NCBI GenBank assembly: GCA_965203985.1
Contig: CBDBDS010000013.1
Span: 434,001-498,000, forward strand
Direction: 5' to 3'
Length of the DNA stretch: 64,000 nt
Origin: Bin87 sp965203985
GTDB lineage: Bacteria > Chloroflexota > Dehalococcoidia > Lucifugimonadales > UBA3495
Shown here: piece by piece, positions 49,451 through 58,182 of the stretch
How positions within the stretch are numbered: position 1 is the stretch's first letter
Layout of the letters: each line of letters starts with the position of its first letter
The notes under the pieces: model-generated
The model's input: the letters and a program-made list of their open reading frames with translations, nothing else
What the model was told of the DNA's origin: nothing
Databases searched by the model: none
Program-made: the position numbers and the translations under genes

Positions 49451-49834
49451 TCAACCGCCGCGCTGGTCGTCATCGTCGGTGGGGCGGGCCTGCCCGTCCA
49501 CCACGCTGTCAGGGTCGCGGTCTTCGGGGCGGGGAGGCGGGGGCTCACCCATGTGCTCGCGCACGACGGCCCGGGGGCACAGGTTCCAGAATAGCCAGAC
49601 CGCCAGCCCCAGGATGATGAGGTCATCATACCGGCCCAGGCCGTAGGGGATGCGGTCCCGCACCAGGTCGACGGGGAAGATGGCGTAGACCACCGCCAAC
49701 GGGATCAGCAGCTTGATCAGCAAATTGACGCGGGAATCCCGATGCAGGCGGTACAGCGCACGCACGAACTTGACGATGCGCGGCCCCAGTTGAGGGCCGA
49801 ACATGAGCAGGATGGGCCAGAGGAAGCGGAGCAT
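49451..49834 (-). CDS. DUF1232 membrane protein
   Basis: This is a 127-residue protein; AGGTGACG precedes the ATG at 49834. The motif VNLLIKLLIPLAVVYAIFPV then DLVRDRIPYGLGRYDDLIIL is the DUF1232 (YkvA-like) signature, with a conserved P-x-D-L and DD. Two membrane segments are present, followed by a Pro-rich acidic tail. Function is unknown. Confidence 0.85.
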   Translation of the reverse strand: MLRFLWPILLMFGPQLGPRIVKFVRALYRLHRDSRVNLLIKLLIPLAVVYAIFPVDLVRDRIPYGLGRYDDLIILGLAVWLFWNLCPRAVVREHMGEPPPPRPEDRDPDSVVDGQARPTDDDDQRGG

Positions 49835-49897
49835 AACAACGTCACCTACGTGATGCCATCGTAGCACAAAGAACCCGTTTTCTGACGCTTCCTGTCG

Positions 49898-50164
49898 CTA
49901 GGCCACATTCCGCGCTGGTTGATCGGACTCGGGCTCACTATAGATGATTGAGCGCAATTCCGGCCAGGAACATTGCTCCAACGGGTCCCGCCGTCCAGCG
50001 TTGCCGACGCTCAGGTCGGGCAGGGTGTACCCGCTCTGGGGCGGCGCATCCAACAGCATCCTCAGCCCTTCCTCGACCACCGCCCGCAACGGAAGCCCGG
50101 TCTGCCGCGCGTGTTGCTTCGCCCGTGACAAGAGATCATCCTGCATGTCGATCGTGGTCTTCAT
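49898..50164 (-). CDS. VapB-type ribbon-helix-helix antitoxin, orphan
   Basis: This is an 88-residue protein. MKTTIDMQDDLLSRAKQHAR then QTGLPLRAVVEEGLRMLL is the VapB/DUF2191 ribbon-helix-helix pattern. Normally a PIN toxin gene follows at once; here the next gene on this strand is DUF1232. Instead, its start overlaps the stop of the methyltransferase gene (ATGA at 50161-50164). It may have been left after toxin loss, or serve as a regulator of the restriction operon. Confidence 0.75.
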   Translation of the reverse strand: MKTTIDMQDDLLSRAKQHARQTGLPLRAVVEEGLRMLLDAPPQSGYTLPDLSVGNAGRRDPLEQCSWPELRSIIYSEPESDQPARNVA

Positions 50165-51750
50165 AAAGCCGACGTTTCAAATAAGTTCGGTTGTTTCTGC
50201 CCTGCATTGGCTGATTGCGATAAAAAATCCGCCAGGGCTGATACCGGAACGCGGGCCAACTCCTTCGGCTCCATCTTGTGCAACCCTCCCCCATACACCC
50301 TACCTTCGCTCAGCATTTGCTCGGGAACGATGTTGTTCAGACAATCCCAGACTTGACGTTTGAGTTGCGACGATTCAGCAAGAGATTCCTTAAGTCTTCC
50401 TTTCGGGTACAACATGAGGTATACGTTGGGCGCCGTTGCATTGGAATGGTTCAGAATGAACCGAAACGGTCTGCCGCCTTTCTTGTCACTACGGCCGAGG
50501 TAGGTACACAAAAACGGCGCAGCCGGACGCCGCTCTTGAGCATACCAAGGTAGCCTGTGACGGCAAATGTATCGCTCTGCCACTCCCTGAGTTTTACCTT
50601 CTTCAAGGTAATGCCACAGCATCGGGTATCTCTCCTTGACCGTTTCTTCCGTCAGTCGGCAGTCCAGCAGGAACAATGACCGATCCAAGATTGGATTACC
50701 GGAGCGATCTGCCGGAACTTCGTCAGCCGGCAAATATCGTGGGCTGGGCAGGATAGGAGAGAACACTTCAGTCGGCAGTTGGCGCGATCTAATTTCATCC
50801 ATCGATAGGATGAAGTACCTGTTACTGCCTGTGGCAAGGCCGCGCTTGATGGTGAAAAAATCATCCAATATGGAGTGATGATGAGACGGTGTATTACCAT
50901 GTCCGGCCGAGAACTGAGTCCACTTTGGTGTGCTTCGGAGAGCTTCGATAGGCACCATCTGCTGTTGTCTCGGTTTGAGCAAAGTCCCGCCAAACGTCAT
51001 ACGCACCTGGTGATCCATAGACGGTTTGCGCTTACTGAACCAAACTACGGTCGAAGAAACGAGCGCGTCTCCGAACTGCACGTCATTCGGGTCAAAGCGG
51101 TGGATATGCCGCAACGTAACGCTGTCCAATAGATAGCGCTTGATTGACGTACCGTAGTTGACATCCATAAACTCGCTGGGTATCAACCAACCCGCCAGCC
51201 CTTCGTCTGCCATCCATTGATGGGAAAGACACATAAAGTAGCAATACAATCCGGCCAGACCATTCACCTTAACGCCGCAAGATTTCCATGCAAGAGCCTG
51301 CAACCGCCTCTTATCGTCACTCGGAATGTGGTGATGTCTCACATAAGGAGGGTTGCAAATCAACAAGTTGAACTTCTCCCCGTCAGCCGGGGCTTCTGCC
51401 AACGTGAAATCCTTCAAGTGGAGGTCCAACATAGTGCCGTTCCACAAGTTTGCCGCAGGTTGGCCGTAATGAGGATCAACTTCGTAGCCCACGGCGCATT
51501 TCAAGCGGTCTTCAGGGAATACCCGCAACAGCGCTGAGTAGAAGGCTCCGGTGCCGATGGCAGGGTCAATGAATCGAACAGCCCCCGTTTCCTCCAGTTC
51601 CGTTTTCGCGTACTGGAGTATCTCCGCGGCGAGCTCAGTCGGGGTAGCGAACTGCCCCATCCTGTTTCGCTCGGCTTGATCCTTGCCCGCGTCCAGTCTA
51701 GCCTGGATCGCTAGCCGATGGGTTTCCTGTTCTGGCACCGATCTCATCAT
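50161..51750 (-). CDS. Type II DNA adenine methyltransferase of the XamI-like system
   Basis: This 529-residue enzyme protects DNA from its partner nuclease. AERNRMGQFATPTELAAEIL opens the domain, FIDPAIGTGAFYSALLRVF is motif I, and FNLLICNPPYVRHHH is motif IV with the NPPY of N6-adenine methylases. The C-terminal part holds the recognition domain. It begins directly at the end of the nuclease gene and is coupled to an orphan antitoxin downstream. Partner similarity to XamI suggests the GTCGAC site, but this is inference. Confidence 0.88.
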   Translation of the reverse strand: MMRSVPEQETHRLAIQARLDAGKDQAERNRMGQFATPTELAAEILQYAKTELEETGAVRFIDPAIGTGAFYSALLRVFPEDRLKCAVGYEVDPHYGQPAANLWNGTMLDLHLKDFTLAEAPADGEKFNLLICNPPYVRHHHIPSDDKRRLQALAWKSCGVKVNGLAGLYCYFMCLSHQWMADEGLAGWLIPSEFMDVNYGTSIKRYLLDSVTLRHIHRFDPNDVQFGDALVSSTVVWFSKRKPSMDHQVRMTFGGTLLKPRQQQMVPIEALRSTPKWTQFSAGHGNTPSHHHSILDDFFTIKRGLATGSNRYFILSMDEIRSRQLPTEVFSPILPSPRYLPADEVPADRSGNPILDRSLFLLDCRLTEETVKERYPMLWHYLEEGKTQGVAERYICRHRLPWYAQERRPAAPFLCTYLGRSDKKGGRPFRFILNHSNATAPNVYLMLYPKGRLKESLAESSQLKRQVWDCLNNIVPEQMLSEGRVYGGGLHKMEPKELARVPVSALADFLSQSANAGQKQPNLFETSAL

Positions 51751-52713
51751 CTACAGTCCGAGCTCCTCGAAATCCTCAATCCGGTGTTCCCAGACCCAGT
51801 CAATGCCCTCCGCCGCTTCATATCCCAAGTAGCCGCTATCGAAGTAGCCGCACAGGAACAGGACGAAGCGCACGTCGTCACCATAGGTCAGACGCAGTTG
51901 GACCATCTTCGTCGCCTCCTCCTTGCGGCGCTTGTTCACATTAGTGAAGTCACCCGCTGACTTGGCTTCCACCAACAACGGCATTTCTCCCGCTCTTGCT
52001 GTCTTGGACATGATGACCGCATCGATGGGAAGATTAACCGGCCGTCCAGTCCCTTCTTGCTCAGCCGGCACGTTCATTCGGAAGGTGAATGTTCCTGGCT
52101 CCATCTCGTCGTGACGCCTCTGTTCGCCAATGGGAAGATCAGTGAAACCACGTTCCTCCAGCCACCGTGCTATGGAAGCGAGTTGCCGTTGTTCCTGGGC
52201 GTTGCGAATGATGGGATTGGCCACTGAGCCGCACAAACGGTCCGCCACAATCGTCGCTGCCCGATACAACTCCAGATCAGAAGGAATACCCTCGCGTTGT
52301 AGCCAGACGAAAATGTCCGGGTCGGCCATCCTATGGATAATATTTGCAATCTTGCCCAGCGCGTTGTCTGCATCCTGCTGCGACATCCGTGGCGGCATCC
52401 TCTGTTCTTTCTCCATAACCTTCACCAGGTTAGCCGGCACACCGGAAAGTCCGATCAACCTATCCGCTGCGAGAGGAGGACAGGTTGACATCCGCAGGGT
52501 TGGCAAGATACCAGGATTGTCCCGCAGCAAGGGCACGCTGATGTCTGTCAGGTTTTGCGTGGCCTGCAAGGTTGCCTCAACGGCTTCTGTGGTCTCAACG
52601 CGCGTTGTCCGGTAAGCATCGGGAGCGAAGTGCAAGAACCAGTCATTGTACATATCGACCGACTGGGCAATGTCCGCCTTCCACCGGTCCGGCTTGTCTC
52701 GATTGACTGCCAT
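51751..52713 (-). CDS. XamI-family restriction endonuclease
   Basis: This is a 320-residue protein. The opening KPDRWKADIAQSVDMYNDWF then LHFAPDAYRTTR and the block GILPTLRMSTCPPLAADRLI agree with XamI family nucleases as I know them. The C-terminal half has PIDAVIMSK...MPLLVEAKSAGDF, the PD-(D/E)XK core with Asp and Glu-x-Lys. It cleaves unmodified DNA; the type member cuts GTCGAC. The methyltransferase gene follows without a gap. Confidence 0.85.
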   Translation of the reverse strand: MAVNRDKPDRWKADIAQSVDMYNDWFLHFAPDAYRTTRVETTEAVEATLQATQNLTDISVPLLRDNPGILPTLRMSTCPPLAADRLIGLSGVPANLVKVMEKEQRMPPRMSQQDADNALGKIANIIHRMADPDIFVWLQREGIPSDLELYRAATIVADRLCGSVANPIIRNAQEQRQLASIARWLEERGFTDLPIGEQRRHDEMEPGTFTFRMNVPAEQEGTGRPVNLPIDAVIMSKTARAGEMPLLVEAKSAGDFTNVNKRRKEEATKMVQLRLTYGDDVRFVLFLCGYFDSGYLGYEAAEGIDWVWEHRIEDFEELGL

Positions 52714-52911
52714 TTTTTGTTTACTGTTTAGCCGAGCACGCGATGGACGCGGTGATGCCGGGATTGTATCACGCCGCTAACCGCTTGCTATACTGCCGGT
52801 GCCCCGATCCTGATCGAGGTTCCATGCCCACCAAGTCAGCCCGCCACCTTAGGCCAGCTCCGCAATAGCGTCTAGCAGCCGGATTCTGACGATAACGCGT
52901 CGGCCTTCGAT

Positions 52912-53685
52912 TCAGGATTGCGGCCGGCCAAGCTCCGCGCGGAGCCGCGCGACTTCGGCGCGGAGTTGCTCGTTTTCGGAAAGGGCATCGTCCCGTTGGG
53001 TTTCGGCGGCGTCGGCGCGGGCATTGGCTTCATCGCGGGCAGTGAGCGTTTCGTCGTAGCCCGGCAGAAACTCCCCGGTGGCTGGGACGCGGAACCGCAG
53101 CTTGCCGGCGTCCCAGCACAGGTCCAGGCCCAGGGCAGGGCTGTGCCCCCACACCAGGCCGTCGGCGTCCTCGTGGATTTCAAAGGGCTCGTACTGATCG
53201 TTGAGCAGATAACCTCCGTATAGCTTCAGGCCGTAGAACTCGCTATCGGGCGTGGCGTCGTACAGCCAGTATTCGCCGATGCCAATGCTGGCGTACAGTA
53301 CCGGCTTGCCCCGCACGTCGTGGGCGGCGGTGTTTTCGGAGGCAATCTCCAATGCAAAGTCCGGTGGCTTGCCCATCTCCCACACCCGGTAGGTGTTCCG
53401 GTAGAAGATGTGGTCCAAGTCAACGTTAAAGGCCGCGTAGCAGTCGGGCGACACGAAGCGTCGAGGGTTGCCTTGCTCGTAATAGATGAAGGTGTTGCCG
53501 CTGACCGCAACGTCGGACCGGTCGCGGAAATGTCCCCTCAAGGTGGATACGGTGCGGACAAACAGAGGTTCTTGGTAGAAACCGTCGGGCAAGGGAACAC
53601 CGTCCGTTTCGGGGTAAAAAACACCGTTCTCGTCGTAGAGGTGGGCCAGCCTGGGGTCAATGGCCGGCGGCGATTTGGTGGTCAT
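52912..53685 (-). CDS. Uma2-family nuclease-like protein with coiled-coil tail
   Basis: This is a 257-residue protein; GGAGG lies five bases before ATG 53685. The core has CYAAFNVDLDHIF, PPDFALEIASENTAAHDVRG then KPVLYASIGIGEYWLYDATP, with nuclease Asp, Glu and Lys. The tail is a charged coiled coil (RDEANARADAAETQRDDALS). It is more distant from the mirror pair than they are from each other. TTTGCTACAATGGCCGG upstream on the minus strand is a possible promoter. Confidence 0.82.
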   Translation of the reverse strand: MTTKSPPAIDPRLAHLYDENGVFYPETDGVPLPDGFYQEPLFVRTVSTLRGHFRDRSDVAVSGNTFIYYEQGNPRRFVSPDCYAAFNVDLDHIFYRNTYRVWEMGKPPDFALEIASENTAAHDVRGKPVLYASIGIGEYWLYDATPDSEFYGLKLYGGYLLNDQYEPFEIHEDADGLVWGHSPALGLDLCWDAGKLRFRVPATGEFLPGYDETLTARDEANARADAAETQRDDALSENEQLRAEVARLRAELGRPQS

Positions 53686-53790
53686 CACTAGCCTCCGGGC
53701 GCGTGCCGAACTTGCCGGCCATTGTAGCAAAGCCGGCAGGAATGAAGGCCGGCGCCCGTTGGGAGAGACGGTAAACCGGCATATTTGATT

Positions 53791-54189
53791 CTACAAATTG
53801 CGCACGTTGGGCAGGTTTCCCATCCGGCGATCCAGCGTAAGGGTTTCCAGCCCGGCGCGTGAATAGTCGTCGGCGATGAGCCGGTCGAAAAGCCCTGGTC
53901 CTTCGCGCGTTTGGAGCGCCTGGATCACGGCCTGACCATTCAGCGGGGCGACCAGTCCGCTGGTCAACACATCGATCAGTGCGCCCCGAGCGTCAACATC
54001 CGACACCCGGTAGTGGTGCTGGATCGCAACGCAGGCTTCGCCGATCACCTGATTCGACGCGAAGATTTCACGCCCTTCGTCCTCGACCAGGGCGCGAAGC
54101 GCTTCGAGACAGTGCTGGAAATCCCTTTCGGGCTCCCCGACTGCGAGCCTCACCAGGACCGAGGTGTCAATCCCGAAGCGTGGTGTCAT
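53791..54189 (-). CDS. PIN-domain toxin, VapC-like
   Basis: This is a 132-residue protein. FGIDTSVLVRLAVGEPE gives the first Asp, ASNQVIGEACVAIQ the Glu, and GPGLFDRLIADDYSRAGLET the C-terminal acidic cluster. Its start overlaps the antitoxin gene by 23 bases. It would cut RNA when released from the antitoxin. Confidence 0.87.
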   Translation of the reverse strand: MTPRFGIDTSVLVRLAVGEPERDFQHCLEALRALVEDEGREIFASNQVIGEACVAIQHHYRVSDVDARGALIDVLTSGLVAPLNGQAVIQALQTREGPGLFDRLIADDYSRAGLETLTLDRRMGNLPNVRNL

Positions 54190-54409
54190 AGGGCTGATCA
54201 CGGAACTTCCGGATGTCGAACGGCGGCGTTCCGGGTGCGATCTTGTCCTGCAGGGTGCCCAGACGCGAGTAGTCGATGCGCCTGGGTCGCAGGATGAAGC
54301 CGTCCGGACCTTCGGTAAGTTCCAAATGGTCTCCGGGCTTCACGCCCATGGCGTCCAGGACACGAGCCGGAAACGTAACCTGGCGCTTCGAGGTAATCTT
54401 GACAATCAT
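54167..54409 (-). CDS. AbrB/MazE-type antitoxin
   Basis: This is an 80-residue protein; AAGGAG lies five bases before the ATG. MIVKITSKRQVTFPARVLDA then MGVKPGDHLELTE is the swapped-hairpin AbrB DNA-binding fold. The C-terminal part (IAPGTPPFDIRKFRDQPYDT) should bind the PIN toxin encoded next. Confidence 0.88.
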   Translation of the reverse strand: MIVKITSKRQVTFPARVLDAMGVKPGDHLELTEGPDGFILRPRRIDYSRLGTLQDKIAPGTPPFDIRKFRDQPYDTTLRD

Positions 54410-54549
54410 CACATCTCCTTACCAGAATGCTAGTCATCGTAAGGCATGGCGTCAACCAGCTTGGCGGATTGCATGTGAAAGCCGGCCCGGTTGACACCGC
54501 CGGGCCCCGCACTAGAATCGCTCGTACCCGCTAATCCTGGAGGACCACC

Positions 54550-55854
54550 GTGCCCGAGAACTATTCGGAAGAGGAACTGCTGGAACTGGCGCGGAGGTAC
54601 AGCTTCCGCAGCCGAATGGACCGCAGCGGCGTCACCGGCCCGATCTTCGTTTGGGGGCGCGGGTCGGTGGTGCGCGACATCAACGGCAAGGAGTACCTCG
54701 ATTTCAACTCCGGCCAGATGTGCGCCGCGCTGGGGCACAACCACCCGCGCATCGTGCAGGCGCTGCAGGAAAGCGCCGAGTCGCTGATCCACAGCCACAT
54801 GACCATCCTCAACGACCGGGAGATCATCCTGGCCAGCCGCCTGGCGGAGATCACGCCGGAGGGCATGAACCGCAGCCTGTTCTCGGGCTCGGGCAGCGAT
54901 TCCAACGAGGCGGCCATGGCCATCGCCAAGCGCTACACCGGCGGCTACGAGGTGGCCAGCCCGGTGGTCAGCTTCCACGGCATGAGCGACGCGGCCCGAG
55001 CGGTCACCTTCTCCGGCTGGCACGGGGGCTATGGTCCCTACGCGCCGGGCAACTATCCCATCATGGCGCCGTACCGCTACCGCTGCGCGTTCTGCAAGGA
55101 CCGGGGCGCGTGCGACTACACCTGCCTGGACACCAGCTTCGAGCTACTGGACGCCCAGGCTGACGGGCGGATGGCTGCCGTCATCACCGAGCCGCTGTTC
55201 AGCGCCGGCGGGGTCATCGAGCCGCCCCCGGGCTGGCTGCAGGAGCTCAAGCTGCGCTGCGAACGGCGGGGCATGCTGCTGATCCTGGACGAGGCGCAGA
55301 CCGGACTGGCCAAACTGGGCACGATGTGGGCCTCGGAGCACGAGGGGGTGGTGCCGGACATCTTCACCATCTCGAAGCACTTCGGCGGCGGCATCGCCAT
55401 CAGCGCGACGATCACCACCGACGAGATCGAGGTGAACGCGGTGGACACCGGCCTGGTCGTGGCCCACTCGCACTCCAACGACCCGCTGACCTGCAACGCC
55501 GCCATCGCCAGCCTGGACATCATCCTGGAGGAGAACCTGGTGGACGTGGCCGACCGCATCGGCCGGTACTGGCAGGGTCACCTGCTCCGGCTGCAGGAGC
55601 GGCACGAGTTGATCGGCGACGTGCGCGGCCGGGGATTGCTCCAGGGTATCGAATTCGTCACCGACCGGGAGACCCGGGAGCCGGCCTACGAACAGGGCCA
55701 GCGCATCGGCCGGATGCTGCTGGAGAACGGGCTGATCGTGAGCATCCGCCGGCAGGGCTCGGTGCTGCGCTTCGTGCCGCCCTTCACCACCACGGAGGCG
55801 CAGATGGACCTGGCGGCGGAGATACTGGACGCGGCGATTGGGGCGGTGACGTAG
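54550..55854 (+). CDS. Class III aminotransferase, dialkylglycine decarboxylase-like, GTG start
   Basis: This is a 434-residue PLP enzyme; GGAGGA precedes GTG 54550. YLDFNSGQMCAALGHNHPRI, FSGSGSDSNEAAMAIAKRYT, LLILDEAQTGLAKLGTMWA and the PLP-Lys in TISKHFGGGIAI are intact. The LDEAQTGLAKLG and SKHFGGG forms are close to 2,2-dialkylglycine decarboxylase, though other class III aminotransferases are possible. A Cys cluster (CAFCKDRGACDYTC) is an unusual insert. A diverged copy of its 3' end lies at 56358-56455. Confidence 0.87.
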   Translation: MPENYSEEELLELARRYSFRSRMDRSGVTGPIFVWGRGSVVRDINGKEYLDFNSGQMCAALGHNHPRIVQALQESAESLIHSHMTILNDREIILASRLAEITPEGMNRSLFSGSGSDSNEAAMAIAKRYTGGYEVASPVVSFHGMSDAARAVTFSGWHGGYGPYAPGNYPIMAPYRYRCAFCKDRGACDYTCLDTSFELLDAQADGRMAAVITEPLFSAGGVIEPPPGWLQELKLRCERRGMLLILDEAQTGLAKLGTMWASEHEGVVPDIFTISKHFGGGIAISATITTDEIEVNAVDTGLVVAHSHSNDPLTCNAAIASLDIILEENLVDVADRIGRYWQGHLLRLQERHELIGDVRGRGLLQGIEFVTDRETREPAYEQGQRIGRMLLENGLIVSIRRQGSVLRFVPPFTTTEAQMDLAAEILDAAIGAVT

Positions 55855-55882
55855 ATAAATGCCCGCAGTGATATGCTTGAAT

Positions 55883-55915
55883 GCACGTAAGAACCAACGT
55901 GCTTGGTCCTATAAT
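55883..55915 (+). promoter_or_regulatory. Promoter-like region with operator palindrome before TIR-like gene
   Basis: GCACGT (55883-55888) and ACGTGC (55897-55902) form an inverted repeat with an 8-base loop, followed closely by TATAAT at 55910-55915. The palindrome would cover the -35 region. It lies 18 bp before the TIR-like gene start. Confidence 0.45.
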
Positions 55916-55932
55916 TTCACGAACGGAGATAC

Positions 55933-56328
55933 ATGCCAAACGTCAACATTTTTGTAAGCTTCGAGTTCGACAAAGATCTCGATCTAAAAAACGCTTTCTA
56001 TGCACAGGCCAAAACGCTGTCACCTCACCGGGTCTTGAACAGCTCCCTCAATGAGGCTTACCCGGACCAGCGGTGGCAAGAGAAAGCGCGATCAGCAATC
56101 AGCACATGTGACATTATGGTTATCCTGGTTGGACAGGATACACACAATGCCCCCGGAGTAAAAACCGAAGTCAGAATAGCCAGACGATTGAAAAAGCCGA
56201 TCCTTCAGGTGATCCCCCAAGGTCGTCCCTACACAGGGCTGTCGGGAGTTGACGCAACGGTCAAAGGGCGGTGGAAGCGGATCAACGCCAAGATCGATGA
56301 GCTGTTAGATGGAAACGTGAAGCGATAG
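55933..56328 (+). CDS. TIR-like (ThsB/DUF1863-type) domain protein
   Basis: This is a 131-residue single-domain protein. NVNIFVSFEFDKDLDLKNAF, then SISTCDIMVILVGQDTHNAPG-like (ISTCDIMVILVGQDTHNAPG) followed by VKTEVRIARRLKKPILQVIP is the TIR-like flavodoxin fold of the DUF1863/ThsB family. These proteins make signalling nucleotides from NAD in phage defence. GGAG lies just before the ATG. It stands between the complete aminotransferase and a partial copy of it, with a nuclease gene beyond. Confidence 0.8.
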   Translation: MPNVNIFVSFEFDKDLDLKNAFYAQAKTLSPHRVLNSSLNEAYPDQRWQEKARSAISTCDIMVILVGQDTHNAPGVKTEVRIARRLKKPILQVIPQGRPYTGLSGVDATVKGRWKRINAKIDELLDGNVKR

Positions 56329-56357
56329 AAGAGCTGCGTACCGAGGCACGACGCACT

Positions 56358-56455
56358 CCCGGGTCGGTGCTGCGATTCGCGCTGCCCCTCACGACGAAGA
56401 CGCAGATGGATTTGGCGGCAGATACATTTGACCACGCAATTGCGTCAGCAACCTA
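56358..56455 (+). pseudogene. Diverged 3'-terminal fragment of the class III aminotransferase
   Basis: The frame GSVLRFALPLTTKTQMDLAA then DTFDHAIASAT ending in TAG matches the last 32 residues of the complete gene (GSVLRFVPPFTTTEAQMDLA then AEILDAAIGAVT); 19 of 31 aligned residues are identical. No other part of the gene is present. It lies 29 bp after the TIR-like gene and ends 18 bp before the nuclease gene. Confidence 0.85.
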
Positions 56456-56473
56456 GCAGAGGAATGAACTACT

Positions 56474-57358
56474 ATGCCCACAGTAACCGAAATCCTAAAA
56501 GCCGACCCCTGTCGCCAGTGCCTTCCGAGAGAATGCTCCTACGATCTCCGGGGCAGATTGTCGCTTACTCGGGAGCTGCGAAGTGGAGGGTGTGCGCATT
56601 ATTACATGAACAGCGCGTTCCCAAAGTTGGCGAGTTACGTGAAGCGCCTAAATCTTCCAAAGGGCGACCTCCTTACGGAGGCACCCAAGGGATGGGAATC
56701 GTTCATGGGGACGGCATTCGACCGCAGGCTGCGGTACGAATACGAACCAGACTACGTTGACGAGGTAGTAACGCACGGATCTCTCCGGTTACAGACACTC
56801 AGCGACATTTGGATAGGTGAAGAGCTGGAGAGCAAAGACCTCGATAAGCGCAGCATATATGCTGCCGTAGCAGACACGGAATTCAGGAGCGGGAGAGGCG
56901 CAACAAGTTGGTATGGGCTGGTAGAAGGAGGAGCCGAACTGGAAGGAGAACTGGTTGCAGACCTTCAAGCGCTACTCAAGATAGCGCGGGAGAAACTCAA
57001 TCTGTCAAGCCCGAAGTTCGGACCGACGTTAGGCATTGGCAGCAATTGGATAGGTGGAGCCGACGCCGACGTCATAGACGAGGGGTGTCTGATCGACATC
57101 AAGTGCGTGAAGAACGTTGAAGCCACAGCATTCATCAGGCAGGTAATCGCCTACGCCCTGCTCGATGTAGAAAATGAGCACGACCTTGATTCCGTGGGAG
57201 TTTACTTGGCTCGCCAAGGGATCCGATGGCAAATCCCGCTGGAAGACATTGCCAAACACTCCGGCAAGACGATCAGCGAACTACGTGCTCAGGCACCATG
57301 GGGAGACCCAGAGGACATTGCAAACCTCAAGGCACTGATAAGACAATTGATCTACTGA
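56474..57358 (+). CDS. PD-(D/E)XK nuclease-like protein, possible effector
   Basis: This is a 294-residue protein. GSNWIGGADADVIDEGCLID followed by IKCVKNVEATAFIRQVIAYA gives the PD-(D/E)XK pattern (Asp, then Asp-x-Lys) and the Q-x3-Y of Cas4/RecB-like nucleases. Four cysteines near the start (CRQCLPREC and the later C) may bind metal. GAGGAATG-like spacing precedes the ATG. With the TIR-like gene upstream it forms a plausible two-gene defence unit: a signal-maker and a nuclease. Confidence 0.7.
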   Translation: MPTVTEILKADPCRQCLPRECSYDLRGRLSLTRELRSGGCAHYYMNSAFPKLASYVKRLNLPKGDLLTEAPKGWESFMGTAFDRRLRYEYEPDYVDEVVTHGSLRLQTLSDIWIGEELESKDLDKRSIYAAVADTEFRSGRGATSWYGLVEGGAELEGELVADLQALLKIAREKLNLSSPKFGPTLGIGSNWIGGADADVIDEGCLIDIKCVKNVEATAFIRQVIAYALLDVENEHDLDSVGVYLARQGIRWQIPLEDIAKHSGKTISELRAQAPWGDPEDIANLKALIRQLIY

Positions 57359-57397
57359 TTTGTCAACGCGCCCGAGCACGATACTCAATCTTCGCAT

Positions 57398-58027
57398 TCA
57401 CCGGTCCCACATCCGCACCACGCCGGTGATGTGGGACGTGTCGTTGTAGAGGTGCATGACGCAGTTGTCGGGGTAGGTGTAGATGACGGTGAGGGAGCAG
57501 TTGTGCATGGCGAACTTCCAGTTGGCTTCCAGGGGCAGTTCCAGCAGGGAGACGATGCCGGCGCGCAGGCTGCCGCCGTGGCCGACCAGCAGGACATTCT
57601 CGTCCATGTGGTCATGCTTGACCCGCTGCACGATGCCGGCCAGGCGGGCGCTGGTGTCGCGGATGGTCTCGCCGTTGGGGGGCGCGAAGTCCAGGTTGTT
57701 CTCCAGGGACGGCTCGTAGAGATCGGGGTAGGCCTCGCGGTACTCGGCCTCGGTCAGGCCCTCGAACACGCCCTTGCTGTATTCGCGCAGCTCCTGGGTG
57801 AAGGTGATGGGGATATCCCGTTCACTCATGGCGACGCGTGCGGTTTCGGCGGCGCGGGCCAGATCGGAGGAGTAGGCGGCGTTGATCTGTATCGACGCGA
57901 GGCGCCGGGCCAGCATCTGCGCCTGCTCGCGGCCGCGCTCGGACAGGGGCACGTCGGTATGGCCCTGGATGCGTCCCTCGGCGTTCCATTCGGTCTCGCC
58001 ATGCCTGGTGATGTAGATGATGCCCAT
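57398..58027 (-). CDS. Histidine phosphatase family protein, possibly alpha-ribazole phosphatase
   Basis: This is a 209-residue protein. The phosphohistidine motif IYITRHGETEWNAEGRIQGH opens the chain; YSSDLARAAETA, the acidic EGLTEAEY and the second His in VLLVGHGGSLRAGI are intact. GGGAG precedes the ATG. Lying beside cobalamin genes, it may be CobC, which removes phosphate from alpha-ribazole phosphate. General phosphoglycerate-mutase-like enzymes look the same. Confidence 0.85.
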   Translation of the reverse strand: MGIIYITRHGETEWNAEGRIQGHTDVPLSERGREQAQMLARRLASIQINAAYSSDLARAAETARVAMSERDIPITFTQELREYSKGVFEGLTEAEYREAYPDLYEPSLENNLDFAPPNGETIRDTSARLAGIVQRVKHDHMDENVLLVGHGGSLRAGIVSLLELPLEANWKFAMHNCSLTVIYTYPDNCVMHLYNDTSHITGVVRMWDR

Positions 58028-58062
58028 GTTGCTCCCTTATGGCTGCTCGCTGGTACACACTC

Positions 58063-58155
58063 TGTCATCGCGAGGAGCACAGCGACGTGGCGATCTCGTT
58101 CCCAAGGCGGCACTCCTTGTCCCGACGAGATTGCCAAGCTGCGCTCGCAATGACA
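58063..58155. repeat. Complete CGCAATGACA-type palindrome
   Basis: TGTCATCGCGAGGAGCACAG continues to GTGGCGATCTCGT, and the complementary arm ACGAGATTGCCAAGCTGCGC leads to TCGCAATGACA. Arms of about 35 bases enclose a loop of ~20. It separates the phosphatase gene and the cobD-like gene. Confidence 0.8.
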
Positions 58156-58182
58156 TTTCATACAAATCGGGTACGCATCAGC

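Noticed and set aside
50161..52713. Possible avoidance of GTCGAC in the window because of the XamI-like system
   Set aside because: GTCGAC occurs many times by eye (for example near 487, 5035, 11607, 39083, 45567); a methylated host need not avoid it, so there is no signal.
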